Shown: positions 44,051-50,838 of the stretch, one piece after another | Position numbering within the stretch: position 1 is the stretch's first letter | How the letters are laid out: every line of letters begins with the position of its first letter | Assembly: GCA_017656295.1 (NCBI GenBank) | Contig: JACDOC010000021.1 | Location: forward strand, 1 to 50,838 | DNA: 50,838 nucleotides | Origin: Bacillus sp. (in: firmicutes) | GTDB lineage: Bacteria; Bacillota; Bacilli; Bacillales; JACDOC01 | Direction of reading: 5' to 3' | Program-made: the position numbers and the translations under genes | Notes under the pieces: generated by a model | Database searches by the model: none | Seen by the model: the letters and a program-made list of their open reading frames with translations, nothing else | Told to the model about the DNA's origin: nothing

Positions 44051-45235
44051 TTGAAACAACCATTTTACAGAGATACGTGGGCTGAAATACAGTTAGATTC
44101 GTTGTATGAAAATGTACAAAATATGATAAACTACCTTCCTTCTAACGTACAGGTAATGGCTGTCGTAAAAGCAAATGCATATGGACATGGTGATGTCCAA
44201 GTAGCCAAAACAGCGCTGGAGGCTGGAGCTACTCAGCTAGCAGTAGCCATTTTAGATGAAGCTCTTGCGTTAAGATGGAAAGGTATTACGGCTCCCATCC
44301 TTGTTCTTGGAGCGAGTCGCCCAGAAGATGTGGAAATAGCTGCAAAAAACGATATATCTTTAACGGTTTTTTCCTTGCAATGGTTACAACAAGCGAAAGC
44401 GCACTTAAAAAAAGGGGATCGAGTTCGTATCCATATTAAGTGTGATACTGGAATGGGTAGAATTGGCGTCCGTAATGAAAAAGAACTAAATGCGTTAGTT
44501 GAGTACGTAGAAAAAAACGACGAATTTATTTGGGAAGGCATCTTCTCTCATTTTGCGACAGCCGATGAGACGAACCAAGAATATGTCCAACAACAAATGC
44601 TTCGCTTTGAACAAATGTTAACCGCGCTCAAGCAACGACCACCTTTTGTTCATATGGCGAATAGTGCAGCTGCTATGCGTTATCAAACCCACTACTGGAA
44701 TATGATCCGCCTGGGGATAGCAATGTATGGCTTGACCCCTTCATTAGCAATGGTCAATAAGTTGCCGTTTCCGTTAACAGAAGTTTTTTCACTTCATACC
44801 CGTCTCGTGCAAGTAAAAAAAATTAAAAAAGGCGAATCGATAAGTTATGGAGCTACGTATACGGCTCAAGAAGACGAATGGATTGGCACGCTCCCGATTG
44901 GTTACGCTGACGGCTGGATCCGCAAGTTACAAGGTCAAGAAGTGTTAGTGGAAGGAAAACGAGCTCCGATTGTAGGAAGAATTTGTATGGATCAATGCAT
45001 GATCAAACTCCCGTATGAAATGCCTATCGGTACAAAGGTGACCTTAATAGGGAAACAAGGGAACGAAAAAATTACCGTGGACGAAATTGCTCAAAAACTT
45101 GACACCATTAACTACGAAGTCCCTTGTATGATTTCAGCAAGAGTCCCGCGAGTATTCGTCCGACAAGGGCAGTATGAGGAAATCAAAAATTATCTTTTTT
45201 CATTGGGGAATTTAAGAAATCTTCATGAAAAGTAG
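44051..45235 (+). CDS. alr: Alanine racemase
   Basis: A 394-residue PLP enzyme interconverting L- and D-Ala, feeding Ddl. The PLP Lys is in [13 protein letters not shown] (near residue 38) and the catalytic Tyr in ISYGATYTA (near residue 273); GVRNEKE and [11 protein letters not shown] are family segments. TTG start (44051, or 44048 one codon earlier) with GAAGGAAG upstream. Stop is 149 bases before the ndoAI start; a promoter lies between. Confidence 0.97.
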   Translation: MKQPFYRDTWAEIQLDSLYENVQNMINYLPSNVQVMAVVKANAYGHGDVQVAKTALEAGATQLAVAILDEALALRWKGITAPILVLGASRPEDVEIAAKNDISLTVFSLQWLQQAKAHLKKGDRVRIHIKCDTGMGRIGVRNEKELNALVEYVEKNDEFIWEGIFSHFATADETNQEYVQQQMLRFEQMLTALKQRPPFVHMANSAAAMRYQTHYWNMIRLGIAMYGLTPSLAMVNKLPFPLTEVFSLHTRLVQVKKIKKGESISYGATYTAQEDEWIGTLPIGYADGWIRKLQGQEVLVEGKRAPIVGRICMDQCMIKLPYEMPIGTKVTLIGKQGNEKITVDEIAQKLDTINYEVPCMISARVPRVFVRQGQYEEIKNYLFSLGNLRNLHEK

Positions 45236-45306
45236 AATTCATGGAAAGATGATGCATAAAATTGTAAAGTGTTTGACGATAATAGTGAAGAATTGCTGAA
45301 TTCTCT

Positions 45307-45334
45307 TTGCATCGGTTATGATTGATGATATTAT
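45307..45334 (+). promoter_or_regulatory. Sigma-A-type promoter of ndoAI-ndoA
   Basis: -35 TTGCAT, 16-base spacer, -10 TATTAT, about 50 bases before the antitoxin start. Confidence 0.55.
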
Positions 45335-45384
45335 TAGAGTTGGTAGTGTATATACGGTGTGTAGTGATGGTGGAGGTGTATTCT

Positions 45385-45666
45385 GTGTCTGAATCCAGTA
45401 CAACAACAGAAATTTTAATTCGTTTGCCTAAACAGCTACTATCAGAGCTGGATGGCTATGCAGAACAGGAAAACGTGAATCGGAGCGAGTTTATTTATCG
45501 TGCCACAAAAATGTACTTACGCGAACGTAAAAAGAGACAAATTCGTGAAACGATGAGACGCGGGTATATGGAAATGGCCAAAATCAATTTAGCCATTGCT
45601 TCCGAAGCGATTCAAGCTGAATATGAGGCAGAACACACAGTAGAACGATTAGTAAGCGGAGGATAA
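45385..45666 (+). CDS. ndoAI: Antitoxin EndoAI (MazE-like)
   Basis: A 93-residue antitoxin, exactly the length of B. subtilis EndoAI. The N-terminal ribbon-helix-helix domain ([36 protein letters not shown]) binds DNA, and the C-terminal [19 protein letters not shown]...VERLVSGG tail wraps the toxin. GGAGGTG six bases before GTG 45385 decides the start. Forms an operon with ndoA, four bases between the genes, and is expected to autoregulate it. Confidence 0.95.
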   Translation: MSESSTTTEILIRLPKQLLSELDGYAEQENVNRSEFIYRATKMYLRERKKRQIRETMRRGYMEMAKINLAIASEAIQAEYEAEHTVERLVSGG

Positions 45667-45670
45667 TCCT

Positions 45671-46021
45671 TTGATTGTCAAGCGTGGTGACGTGTACTTC
45701 GCAGACCTATCCCCGGTGGTTGGTTCAGAGCAAGGCGGTGTCCGTCCTGTGCTAGTAATACAAAATGACATCGGTAACCGATTTAGTCCGACGGTCATAG
45801 TCGCTGCCATTACAGCGCAAATCCAAAAAGCGAAGCTGCCTACTCATGTGGAAATCGATGCAGAGCGTTACGGCTTTGAGCGAGATTCCGTTATCCTGCT
45901 AGAGCAAATCCGGACAATTGATAAACAACGTTTAACCGATAAGATTACCCATCTAGACGATGAAATGATGGAAAAAGTGGACGAAGCGTTACAAATAAGT
46001 CTTGGTCTTATCGAATTTTAA
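45671..46021 (+). CDS. ndoA: Endoribonuclease EndoA toxin (MazF family)
   Basis: A 116-residue MazF/PemK-fold mRNA interferase; the B. subtilis enzyme cuts at [25 protein letters not shown] with its Arg and RPVLVIQND, and [15 protein letters not shown] (catalytic Thr) are conserved. TTG start with GGAGG eight bases upstream. Ends in a strong terminator, separating it from the sigma-B remnant. In B. subtilis this pair is also upstream of the sigma-B operon. Confidence 0.96.
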   Translation: MIVKRGDVYFADLSPVVGSEQGGVRPVLVIQNDIGNRFSPTVIVAAITAQIQKAKLPTHVEIDAERYGFERDSVILLEQIRTIDKQRLTDKITHLDDEMMEKVDEALQISLGLIEF

Positions 46022-46030
46022 TAATAGGAT

Positions 46031-46072
46031 AAAAAAGCTATTGGACTCAATTCCAATAGCTTTTTTATTTTT
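46031..46072 (+). terminator. Rho-independent terminator of ndoAI-ndoA
   Basis: AAAAAAGCTATTGG / CCAATAGCTTTTTT with an eight-base loop and further T residues, ten bases after the ndoA stop. Confidence 0.95.
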
Positions 46073-46333
46073 ATTCTTTAATTTTAGGATGTTTTACAAT
46101 CATACATAATTGTTTTTCTAAGTTTCGTTTTATGTTAACAAGTGTATAGAAATAAAGGATGAATATATCTAATAACCAAATAAAAAATTCTTGCAGGAAA
46201 ATGACGATTTTTCTGGAAATCCAAATTTGAAGGTACAAAATCTCACGACACTTCATCTTTTTACAATAAAAGATCAACAAGGTATATTTGCAGTCCGGCA
46301 AAAAGACTATGTTAAAATGGGGTGAAAGCAAAA

Positions 46334-46564
46334 ATGAACGACCAAATCATACAATATCTTCAATCAGAAAAAGAGAATATCGTTCAAGAATGGAGAGAAC
46401 TCCTAAAGCAACAAGCCAAAGATCGGATTGTGCCAGTTTTATCTGATCAAGTATTTATGAGTACAAGTCATGAATTTATTGACTTAATATTATCTAATTA
46501 CCAAAATTCTGGGGAAAAGTATGCTGAAAAGGTGGAGAGGAATGCCAAAACCATCTCAACCTAA
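46334..46564 (+). pseudogene. rsbR: rsbR N-terminal remnant
   Basis: A 76-codon frame starting ATG with GGGGTGA upstream. Residues 1-60 (IIQYLQSEKENIVQEW, FIDLILSN) look like the start of the RsbR non-haem globin domain and align with the B. subtilis RsbRA N-terminus as remembered. The frame then ends in EKVERNAKTIST, where RsbR should continue for another ~200 residues with a STAS domain. It overlaps the sigB start by 23 bases. The tail resembles what I recall of Bacillus RsbW C-termini, which would make this a fusion of the rsbR start to the rsbW end, but I cannot verify that. It cannot act as a stressosome subunit. Confidence 0.75.
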
Positions 46565-47342
46565 ACAACCAACAAAAGAGGAGATTAATAGTTGGATTAT
46601 TAAGTACCAACAGTATGGTGATGAAGAAGCACAAAATCGAGTTGTTATGCATTATAAAACGATGGTGGAAGCCATTGCGAGAAAGTATTCTAACGGTAAA
46701 TCGTATCAAGAAGATATTGCCCAAGTAGGAATGGTTGGACTACTGGGAGCGATTCAACGTTTTGACCCTTCTGTTGGGAAGAGCTTTGAGGCGTTCGCCA
46801 TTCCGACTATCATCGGCGAAATTAAACGGTATTTACGTGATAAAACGTGGAGTGTTCACGTCCCTCGTAAAATAAAAGAATTAGGCCCGAAAATTAAATC
46901 AATGGTTGAACGGTTAACAATTGAGCTACAACGTTCGCCGAAAATTAAAGAAATTGCTGAAGAATTACAAGTTAGTGAAGAAGAAGTACTCGAAGTGATG
47001 GAAATGGGAAAAAGCTATCAAGCGTTATCTGTCGATCATTTCATTGGACCTGATTCAGACGGTAATGCGGTCACGTTGTTAGATGTGGTAGGAAAACAAG
47101 ATGAAGGGTATGAAAAAGTCACTCAACGTATCGTTTTAGAACAAGTGTTGCCGATTTTAGACGAGCGTGAGCGACTTATTATACATTATACGTTTATTGA
47201 AAATTTAAGTCAGAAAGAAACGGGAGAACGATTAGGAATCTCCCAAATGCATGTATCACGACTTCACCGAAAGGTTATTAAAAAATTACAAAATGCTATT
47301 TATTGTGATCAACTAACAAAGGAAAGGGCATCAATGAAATAA
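46542..47342 (+). CDS. sigB: RNA polymerase sigma factor SigB
   Basis: A 266-residue sigma-70 family protein, full length for SigB (B. subtilis 262-264). Regions 2 (DIAQVGMVGLLGAIQRFDPSVGKSFEAFAIPTIIGEIKRYLRD), 3 and 4 (LSQKETGERLGISQMHVSRLHRKVIKKL) are intact, and TWSVHVPRKIKELGPKIK is typical of SigB. It would direct the general stress regulon from GTTT/GGGTAT promoters. GGTGGAGAGG directly precedes ATG 46542. In relatives rsbV and rsbW lie just upstream and rsbX downstream; here none is present. A terminator follows and tex comes next. Without a local anti-sigma factor, control of its activity is unclear. Confidence 0.93.
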   Translation: MPKPSQPKQPTKEEINSWIIKYQQYGDEEAQNRVVMHYKTMVEAIARKYSNGKSYQEDIAQVGMVGLLGAIQRFDPSVGKSFEAFAIPTIIGEIKRYLRDKTWSVHVPRKIKELGPKIKSMVERLTIELQRSPKIKEIAEELQVSEEEVLEVMEMGKSYQALSVDHFIGPDSDGNAVTLLDVVGKQDEGYEKVTQRIVLEQVLPILDERERLIIHYTFIENLSQKETGERLGISQMHVSRLHRKVIKKLQNAIYCDQLTKERASMK

Positions 47343-47363
47343 GAATTTAGCAAGCGGGAATAG

Positions 47364-47396
47364 AAGCTTGCAATGAGCAAGCTTTTTTTCTTTTTT
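47364..47396 (+). terminator. Rho-independent terminator of sigB
   Basis: AAGCTTGC / GCAAGCTT stem with a short loop and TTTTTTTCTTTTTT, 21 bases after the sigB stop. Confidence 0.92.
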
Positions 47397-47455
47397 AGCA
47401 GTTTGGGAATCATGTGATAAAATGGAAAAGAATACGAAGTGTTGGAGGAACGAAT

Positions 47456-49636
47456 GTGGAAGTAACAGTAGATGTAAAAAGTGAGTTATTGAAACAAGTA
47501 GCGAAAGAGTTAAAGCTATCTAAAAAAAGCGTTCAAAGTGTTATTACTCTTTTAGAAGAAGGGAATACCATACCATTTATTGCTCGTTACCGAAAAGAAA
47601 TGACCGGGGCGCTAGACGAAGTACAAATTAAATCAATCGCCGATCGCTTTCACTACTTGCTCCATTTAGAAGAGCGTAAAAATGAAGTTCTTCGTCTTAT
47701 TGAAGAACAAGGAAAGCTCACTGATGAACTTCGTAAGCAAATTGAACGTGCTGGAAAGCTACAGGAAGTTGAAGATTTATACCGACCGTTTAAGCAAAAA
47801 CGGCGGACAAAAGCAACAATCGCGAAAGAAAAAGGATTGGAACCATTTGCTCAATGGATGATGACGTTTTCGACCAATGAAGATATTCACGAAAAAGCAA
47901 TGCTCTTTTTGAATGAAGAAAAAGAATTGGTTTCCATCGAGGATGCCATTCAAGGGGCGCAAGATATTATTGCGGAATGGATTTCCGATGATGCATCCGT
48001 TCGGCAATGGATTCGGGATCATACGTATCGCCATGGTACCATTCATTCTACGGTGAAAAATGAAGAAATCGATGAGAAAAAAGTGTACGAAATGTATTAC
48101 GACTATGAAGAACCAGTGGCAAAAATTGTGCCACATCGGATTTTGGCATTAAATCGTGGTGAAAAAGAAGACGTGTTAAAAGTTTCGATTCATCCTAATA
48201 CCGAGGCTATTATCCATGAATTACAACAGCGCTTTGTTAAAAATAATCAATCATCAGCTACACCTTATGTGCAAGAAGCGATTGTTGATGGATATAAACG
48301 GTTAATTCAGCCATCCATCGACCGCGACATCCGTAATGAGTTAACCGAGAAAGCGGAAGATCAAGCCATCCACATTTTCGCGGAGAACTTGAAAAAATTA
48401 TTACTTCAACCACCGATTAAAGGAAATATTGTATTAGGAATTGACCCAGCTTATCGAACAGGGTGTAAATTAGCCGTTGTGGATGAAACAGGAAAATTGT
48501 TACATATTGATGTTATTTATCCGCATCCACCAAAAGCAAAAGTCGAAGAAGCGGTCGAAAAATTACAACACGTGATTAAATCTTATCAAGTGAAAGTAGT
48601 CTCTATCGGAAACGGAACCGCTTCTCGAGAAACCGAGCAATTTGTTGCAGATGTATTAAAGCAAATCGGGGATGATATTTATTATTTAATTGTCAACGAA
48701 GCAGGGGCCAGTGTGTACTCAGCTTCTGAATTAGCCCGGGAAGAATTCCCGACTTTACAGGTAGAAGAAAGAAGTGCGGTGTCAATTGCTCGCCGTCTAC
48801 AAGATCCGCTAGCGGAATTAGTAAAAATTGATCCAAAATCGGTTGGGGTAGGTCAATATCAGCATGATGTCTCACAAAAAAAATTATCTGAATCCCTAAC
48901 GTTCGTTGTCGAGACTGTCGTTAACCAAGTAGGAGTCAATGTTAATACCGCCTCTCCATCTCTATTACAATACGTCGCAGGTTTATCCAAATCAGTAGCT
49001 AACAATATTGTGAAGCATCGAGAAGAAAACGGGAAATTTACGAATCGTAATCAACTGAAAACAATCCCACGGTTAGGGGCAAAAACATTTGAACAATGTA
49101 TTGGCTTTTTACGCATCATTGATGGTGAGGAGCCGTTGGACCGAACACCGATTCACCCTGAAAATTATGAAGTGGTAAGAAAATTGTTAACGAAGCTAGA
49201 TTGCACAACAGCTGACCTCGGTTCAGAAAAATTACAACATGCTCTTTCTTCCTATTCATTAGAGCAACTAGCCGATGAACTTGAACTCGGAATTCATACG
49301 GTAAAAGATATTGTAGAAGCGTTACTAAAACCAGAACGTGACCCACGGGATGAACTGCCAAAACCGCTCTTAAAGAAAGATGTATTAACATTAGATGATT
49401 TAACAGTTGGTATGGAATTACAAGGAACAGTTCGCAATGTGGTCGATTTCGGAGCATTCGTAGACGTCGGATTGAAAAATGATGGGTTAGTGCACATATC
49501 CAAATTGAAAAAAGGATTTGTAAAGCATCCGCTTGATGTAGTTTCCGTTGGGGATGTTGTCACCGTTTGGGTGTTAGATGTAGATAAACAAAAAGAGCGT
49601 GTAGCCTTAACAATGTTGCCACCAAACGAACAATAA
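47456..49636 (+). CDS. tex: Tex family RNA-binding transcription accessory protein
   Basis: A 726-residue protein with the Tex layout: N-terminal helical region, YqgF-like domain (VLGIDPAYRTGCKLAVVDE, near residues 328-346), helix-hairpin-helix region (NTASPSLLQYVAGLSKSVANNIV), and a C-terminal S1 domain (GMELQGTVRNVVDFGAFVDVGLKNDGLVHIS). Tex binds nucleic acid and affects transcription and, in pathogens, toxin expression; its role in Bacillus is unclear. GGAGG seven bases before GTG 47456 decides the start. It is the ydcI position in B. subtilis. Confidence 0.95.
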   Translation: MEVTVDVKSELLKQVAKELKLSKKSVQSVITLLEEGNTIPFIARYRKEMTGALDEVQIKSIADRFHYLLHLEERKNEVLRLIEEQGKLTDELRKQIERAGKLQEVEDLYRPFKQKRRTKATIAKEKGLEPFAQWMMTFSTNEDIHEKAMLFLNEEKELVSIEDAIQGAQDIIAEWISDDASVRQWIRDHTYRHGTIHSTVKNEEIDEKKVYEMYYDYEEPVAKIVPHRILALNRGEKEDVLKVSIHPNTEAIIHELQQRFVKNNQSSATPYVQEAIVDGYKRLIQPSIDRDIRNELTEKAEDQAIHIFAENLKKLLLQPPIKGNIVLGIDPAYRTGCKLAVVDETGKLLHIDVIYPHPPKAKVEEAVEKLQHVIKSYQVKVVSIGNGTASRETEQFVADVLKQIGDDIYYLIVNEAGASVYSASELAREEFPTLQVEERSAVSIARRLQDPLAELVKIDPKSVGVGQYQHDVSQKKLSESLTFVVETVVNQVGVNVNTASPSLLQYVAGLSKSVANNIVKHREENGKFTNRNQLKTIPRLGAKTFEQCIGFLRIIDGEEPLDRTPIHPENYEVVRKLLTKLDCTTADLGSEKLQHALSSYSLEQLADELELGIHTVKDIVEALLKPERDPRDELPKPLLKKDVLTLDDLTVGMELQGTVRNVVDFGAFVDVGLKNDGLVHISKLKKGFVKHPLDVVSVGDVVTVWVLDVDKQKERVALTMLPPNEQ

Positions 49637-49674
49637 GAAGAAAACGCTGCTTTTTATGAGCAGTGTTTTCTTCT
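49636..49674. terminator. Bidirectional terminator between tex and cmpA
   Basis: AGAAGAAAAC-CTGCT / AGCAG-GTTTTCTTCT symmetric stem-loop starting at the tex stop codon and containing the last codons of cmpA on the other strand. Confidence 0.85.
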
Positions 49675-49767
49675 ATAATAATACCAGCATTGATTTAATA
49701 ACTTAATTTGGTATCGATTTTTTTCAAAAAATGCGCGCCGAATTTGATTTTGAAACCAAGTAGGCAT
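49654..49767 (-). CDS. cmpA: Cortex morphogenetic protein CmpA
   Basis: A 37-residue minus-strand peptide, [14 protein letters not shown] at the N-terminus and [11 protein letters not shown] at the C-terminus, matching B. subtilis CmpA in length and pattern (both start MP.W and end RRKHCS/RKKHCS). CmpA acts in the mother cell during sporulation as an adaptor that targets SpoIVA for ClpXP degradation in spores with faulty coat or cortex. GAGGAGG lies eight bases before the ATG. It is convergent with tex, with its 3' end in the shared terminator. It is easily missed because of its size. Confidence 0.95.
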   Translation of the reverse strand: MPTWFQNQIRRAFFEKNRYQIKLLNQCWYYYRRKHCS

Positions 49768-49859
49768 CTGTTATACCTCCTCGTTTATCTGCCCAGTTAA
49801 TTATTAATTTATGTCTTGAAAGCTTGTTCCGTTCAAACTTTTGGGAAAGGGATATGTAT

Positions 49860-50315
49860 ATGACGAACGAAGAGTTACAACAATTAGTTGAAACGATTTC
49901 CAAAACTTACTTCGGAAAAACTTTTAATCATCAAGCAACATTTAATCCCCGATTACGCACAACAGGTGGACGGTACTTATTAGCTACTCATAATATTGAA
50001 ATTAACCGAACATATTATGAGGAGTATGGACTAGATGAACTAATTGGTATTATTAAACATGAGCTTTGTCATTATCATTTACATTTAGAAGGGAAAGGGT
50101 ATCGGCACCGAGATCGTGATTTTAAAGAATTGCTTCACCAAGTTGGTGCACCTCGATATTGTACTCCGCTTCAATCGGCCAAAATTTCTGTAAAAAAAAT
50201 TCAAGTTTATCAATGCACAGAATGTGACACATTGTTTCATAGGAAAAGAAGAGTGAATACAAACCGCTTTGTTTGTGGAAAGTGTAGAGGAAAGATTATG
50301 AAAATAGATCGTTGA
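49860..50315 (+). CDS. SprT-like zinc metalloprotein YdcK
   Basis: A 151-residue SprT-like protein. HELCHYHLH carries the HExxH zinc motif (near residues 67-71), and a C-terminal zinc ribbon contains CTECDTLF and CGKCRG. Eukaryotic SPRTN/SprT proteins cleave DNA-protein crosslinks; the bacterial role is not settled. AAAGGGAT is eight bases before ATG 49860; ATG 49854 is closer. It corresponds to ydcK, upstream of tRNA genes in B. subtilis. Confidence 0.88.
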   Translation: MTNEELQQLVETISKTYFGKTFNHQATFNPRLRTTGGRYLLATHNIEINRTYYEEYGLDELIGIIKHELCHYHLHLEGKGYRHRDRDFKELLHQVGAPRYCTPLQSAKISVKKIQVYQCTECDTLFHRKRRVNTNRFVCGKCRGKIMKIDR

Positions 50316-50390
50316 CATACATATTATTGTGTGATAAATTTCTATACCGATATAAATAAACAACCTGACGAGAAAAAGTAAAAAAAGTAG

Positions 50391-50419
50391 TTGACAGGCT
50401 TAGGTTGTGTAAATATAAT
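50391..50419 (+). promoter_or_regulatory. Strong sigma-A promoter of the tRNA cluster
   Basis: Consensus -35 TTGACA, 17-base spacer, -10 TATAAT, about 30 bases before tRNA-Asn. Confidence 0.92.
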
Positions 50420-50449
50420 TTAAAGAGTCAATAGCATTAATAACCTCGT

Positions 50450-50524
50450 TCCGCAGTAGCTCAGTGGTAGAGCATTCGGCTGTTAACCGAACGGTCGCAG
50501 GTTCGAATCCTGCCTGCGGAGCCA
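50450..50524 (+). tRNA. tRNA-Asn (GTT)
   Basis: Acceptor TCCGCAG / CTGCGGA, D arm GCTCAGTGGTAGAGC, anticodon loop CTGTTAA with GTT, T arm GGTTCGAATCC, encoded CCA. Confidence 0.97.
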
Positions 50525-50529
50525 TCTTT

Positions 50530-50622
50530 GGGGAAGTACTCAAGTGGCTGAAGAGGACGGTTTGCTAAACCGTTAGGTCGGATTGTTCCGGCGCGCGGGT
50601 TCAAATCCCGCCTTCTCCGCCA
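50530..50622 (+). tRNA. tRNA-Ser (GCT)
   Basis: Acceptor GGGGAAG / CTTCTCC, anticodon GCT in TTTGCTAAA, long variable arm typical of tRNA-Ser (about 93 nt), GGTTCAAATCC T arm, encoded CCA. Confidence 0.96.
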
Positions 50623-50647
50623 TGTGAGGAACCAAAGCTAAAATTTT

Positions 50648-50719
50648 GGCCCGTTGGTCAAGTGGTTAAGACACCGCCCTTTCACGGCGGTAACACGGGT
50701 TCGAATCCCGTACGGGTCA
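50648..50719 (+). tRNA. tRNA-Glu (TTC)
   Basis: Acceptor GGCCCGT / ACGGGTC, anticodon TTC in CTTTCAC, T arm GGTTCGAATCC. No CCA is encoded after the discriminator A. Confidence 0.95.
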
Positions 50720-50761
50720 TTCATATTTTTATACAGAAGGAGAAATCCTTCTTTCTTTTAT

Positions 50762-50837
50762 GGTCCCGTGGTGTAGCGGTTAACATGCCTGCCTGTCACG
50801 CAGGAGATCGCGGGTTCGATTCCCGTCGGGACCGCCA
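50762..50837 (+). tRNA. tRNA-Asp (GTC)
   Basis: Acceptor GGTCCCG / CGGGACC, D arm GTGTAGCGGTTAACAT, anticodon GTC in CTGTCAC, T arm GGTTCGATTCC, encoded CCA, ending one base before the window end. Confidence 0.96.
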
Positions 50838-50838
50838 T

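Noticed and set aside
46071-46331. An 86-codon minus-strand frame upstream of the rsbR remnant.
   Set aside because: AT-rich, Phe/Ile/Leu-biased, overlaps the ndoA terminator and the promoter region of the sigB transcript; looks like non-coding sequence.

Overview
The window looks like chromosome of a spore-forming, low-to-moderate-GC Bacillaceae. From about 33.9 kb to the end the order ddl, murF, esterase, cshA, ydbS, ydbT, rhomboid, acpS, ydcC, alr, ndoAI, ndoA, sigB, tex, cmpA, ydcK, tRNAs follows the backbone known from Bacillus subtilis and relatives. Sporulation-linked genes (sporulenol synthase, cmpA), many TTG/GTG starts behind strong AGGAGG-type ribosome binding sites, T-box and purine riboswitch control, and compact rho-independent terminators all fit. 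All calls come from reading the sequence and from remembered family knowledge; no database search was run.

Layout. 0-3.5 kb: a GGDEF remnant, a DCC thiol-oxidoreductase-like protein, and adenine deaminase behind a purine riboswitch, next to an eight-unit 21-bp tandem repeat. 3.5-9 kb: sporulenol synthase, a HAD phosphatase, a possibly frameshifted lipoprotein, a Pro/Gly-rich protein and several small genes. 9-18 kb (minus strand): a MITE-like element, a DedA protein, an arginyl-tRNA synthetase gene with an Arg T-box but an in-frame ochre stop, a RodA/FtsW-type SEDS protein, two CNNM/CorC paralogues with unusual 5' hairpins, and MgtE. 18-23.5 kb: a protein of unknown function, a fructosamine kinase family protein, a truncated ISL3-type transposase abutting a Nudix gene, a SulP transporter with a universal stress protein, and a second MITE copy. 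23.6-32.1 kb: argC-argJ-argB-argD-carA-carB (arginine biosynthesis), ending in a terminator without argF, followed by a periodic GTAA repeat. 32.4-33.6 kb: a dicarboxylate/amino acid:cation symporter. 33.9-50.8 kb: the cell wall, stress and tRNA backbone described above.

The strongest anomaly is at 46.3-47.4 kb. The sigma-B operon keeps only the first ~65-75 codons of an rsbR-like gene, joined directly to the ribosome binding site of an intact sigB. The rest of rsbR and rsbS, rsbT, rsbU, rsbV, rsbW and rsbX are absent here, so a general-stress sigma factor sits downstream of the ndoAI-ndoA (MazEF) module with no local anti-sigma factor. Other notable points are the nonsense-interrupted argS behind its T-box, a guanine/hypoxanthine-type aptamer in front of adenine deaminase, two different ~20-21 bp periodic repeat arrays, three copies of one MITE-like family, the paired CNNM leaders, and a 5' leader of cshA carrying two terminator-like hairpins.

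Functional links: the arg genes run from N-acetylglutamate to ornithine plus carbamoyl phosphate; ddl, murF, alr and the SEDS protein all serve peptidoglycan synthesis; the two CNNM proteins and MgtE form a magnesium/divalent-cation block. The window closes with a sigma-A-type promoter driving tRNA-Asn, -Ser, -Glu and -Asp.
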